This document shows positions 4,137 to 5,134 of a stretch of 5,134 nucleotides of DNA, piece by piece. The position numbers and the translations under genes are program-made. How positions within the stretch are numbered: the stretch's first letter is position 1; every line of letters starts with the position of its first letter. Origin of the DNA: Candidatus Omnitrophota bacterium (lineage in GTDB: Bacteria; Omnitrophota; Koll11; Gygaellales; JAHJCI01); contig JAUXFU010000078.1 of the NCBI GenBank assembly GCA_030622705.1, forward strand, positions 1-5,134. Reading direction: 5' to 3'. The notes beneath the pieces are model-generated. The model saw only the letters and a list, made by a program, of their open reading frames with translations, was not told the origin of the DNA and made no database searches.

Positions 4137-5134
4137 AAGATTATAAAGGGGTAATTCAGAGATATAAAAGATATTTGCCGGTAACGACGCGTACGCCGGT
4201 TATTACTCTTTGTGAAGGCGATACACCGTTAATATATGCCGGATGTCTTAGTAAATGTGTAGGCAGGAATTTTCAGGTTTATTTAAAATTCGAAGGATTA
4301 AATCCTACCGGATCATTTAAAGACCGCGGAATGACCCTGGCGGTGTCTAAAGCTAAAGAGGCAGGTTCCCGGGCGGTGATTTGTGCTTCTACCGGGAATA
4401 CCTCGGCTTCAGCCAGTGCTTATGCGGCGCGCGCAAAAATGAAATGCGTTGTCGTTATTCCTGAAGGGGCAATTGCCTTAGGTAAATTAGCTCAGGCATT
4501 AATTCACGGAGCGCAGGTTTTAGCGGTGAAGGGGAATTTTGACGACGCGCTCAATATTGTAAAAGATATTACGCGAAAATATCCGTTAACGCTGGTTAAT
4601 TCTCTTAATCCGTATCGCATAGAAGGCCAGAAAACAGGGAGTTTTGAGATTTGCGATTATTTTTCGGATGCAGCCGATTTTCAAATAATGCCGGTGGGTA
4701 ATGCCGGTAATATTACTGCTTATTGGAAGGGGTATAAAGAATATAGAAAATTAGGGAAGATAAAGAAGCTTCCCCGTATGCTTGGCTTTCAGGCTCAGGG
4801 TGCTGCCCCAATTGTCAGGGGATATCCGATAAAAAACCCAAAAACAATTGCAACGGCTATTCGTATTGGAGACCCGGCTAGCTGGAAAAAGGCCGAACTT
4901 GCCCGTGATGAATCCGGCGGCCTGATTGATATGGTTACAGATAAAGAAATAGTAGAGGCTTACAGGTTCTTAGCGACGCAGGAAGGGGTATTTGCGGAGC
5001 CGGCATCTGCCGCCTCGGTTGCAGGATTACTAAAATTGATTAAGAAGGGATATTTTAGGCGGGAAAATATTAAACATAAGGCAGCAAAGATAGTTTGTAT
5101 TTTAACCGGCCACGGGCTTAAAGATCCTGATCGG
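4133..5134 (+). CDS. thrC: Threonine synthase, C-terminus cut by window end
   Basis: It is a PLP enzyme that converts O-phosphohomoserine to threonine and phosphate. 334 codons are visible with no stop; relatives of the short B. subtilis type have about 350 residues, so roughly 15-20 are probably missing. The N-terminus (residues 1-33) reads like a normal family start and ends in EGDTPLI. NPTGSFKDRG (57-66) holds the PLP lysine K63. STGNTSASASAYA (86-98) and PVGNAGNITAYWKG (187-200) form the phosphate and cofactor-binding loops. AEPASAASVAG (288-298) and LTGHGLKDP (324-332) complete the fold. No long N-terminal extension, such as the S-adenosylmethionine-regulated plant form has, is present. 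ATG 4133 overlaps the hom stop by 4 nt and lacks its own Shine-Dalgarno sequence, which points to coupled translation. Homoserine kinase, needed between the two enzymes, would have to lie elsewhere. Confidence 0.96.
   Translation, partial: MKDYKGVIQRYKRYLPVTTRTPVITLCEGDTPLIYAGCLSKCVGRNFQVYLKFEGLNPTGSFKDRGMTLAVSKAKEAGSRAVICASTGNTSASASAYAARAKMKCVVVIPEGAIALGKLAQALIHGAQVLAVKGNFDDALNIVKDITRKYPLTLVNSLNPYRIEGQKTGSFEICDYFSDAADFQIMPVGNAGNITAYWKGYKEYRKLGKIKKLPRMLGFQAQGAAPIVRGYPIKNPKTIATAIRIGDPASWKKAELARDESGGLIDMVTDKEIVEAYRFLATQEGVFAEPASAASVAGLLKLIKKGYFRRENIKHKAAKIVCILTGHGLKDPDR

Overview
The window reads as ordinary bacterial chromosome of moderate GC. All supported genes are on the + strand and tightly packed. 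The proteins are bacterial in style: a hom-thrC pair joined by a 4-base overlap, an NAD(P)H-dependent GpsA, and a PilZ domain. The thymidylate synthase instead resembles the archaeal/methanogen-type branch of the ThyA family. Neither tRNA encodes its CCA end. This mix recalls uncultured bacteria such as Candidatus Omnitrophota, but that is recall-based inference, not something the sequence proves.

Layout. Positions 1-226 hold no convincing gene. They contain a strong 12-bp inverted repeat and one copy of a modular hairpin repeat. A promoter-like sequence then sits directly against tRNA-Gly(TCC) at 227-297. Next come thymidylate synthase (315-1094), a small PilZ protein (1111-1512), glycerol-3-phosphate dehydrogenase GpsA (1518-2516) and tRNA-Pro(GGG) (2530-2604). 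The gaps between them are 17, 16, 5 and 13 nt, so tRNA-Gly to tRNA-Pro may be one mixed tRNA/mRNA transcription unit. Positions 2605-2840 form a structure-rich intergenic stretch: an inverted copy of the tRNA-Pro T-arm, a second copy of the modular repeat, and a cluster of GC-rich palindromes with alternative pairings. Homoserine dehydrogenase with an ACT domain (2841-4136) follows, then threonine synthase (4133 to the window end, cut off).

Function. The first block combines dTMP synthesis, a probable c-di-GMP effector and sn-glycerol-3-phosphate production for phospholipids. The second block covers two of the three steps from aspartate semialdehyde to threonine; homoserine kinase is not in view. 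No mobile-element gene, CRISPR array or defence gene is visible, and I do not see a clearly new protein system. The most unusual signals are non-coding: the two modular repeats, the anti-T-arm in the tRNA-Pro trailer, and the palindromes upstream of hom, which overlap a short ORF encoding Ile-Ile-Val-Leu-Ile-Thr.
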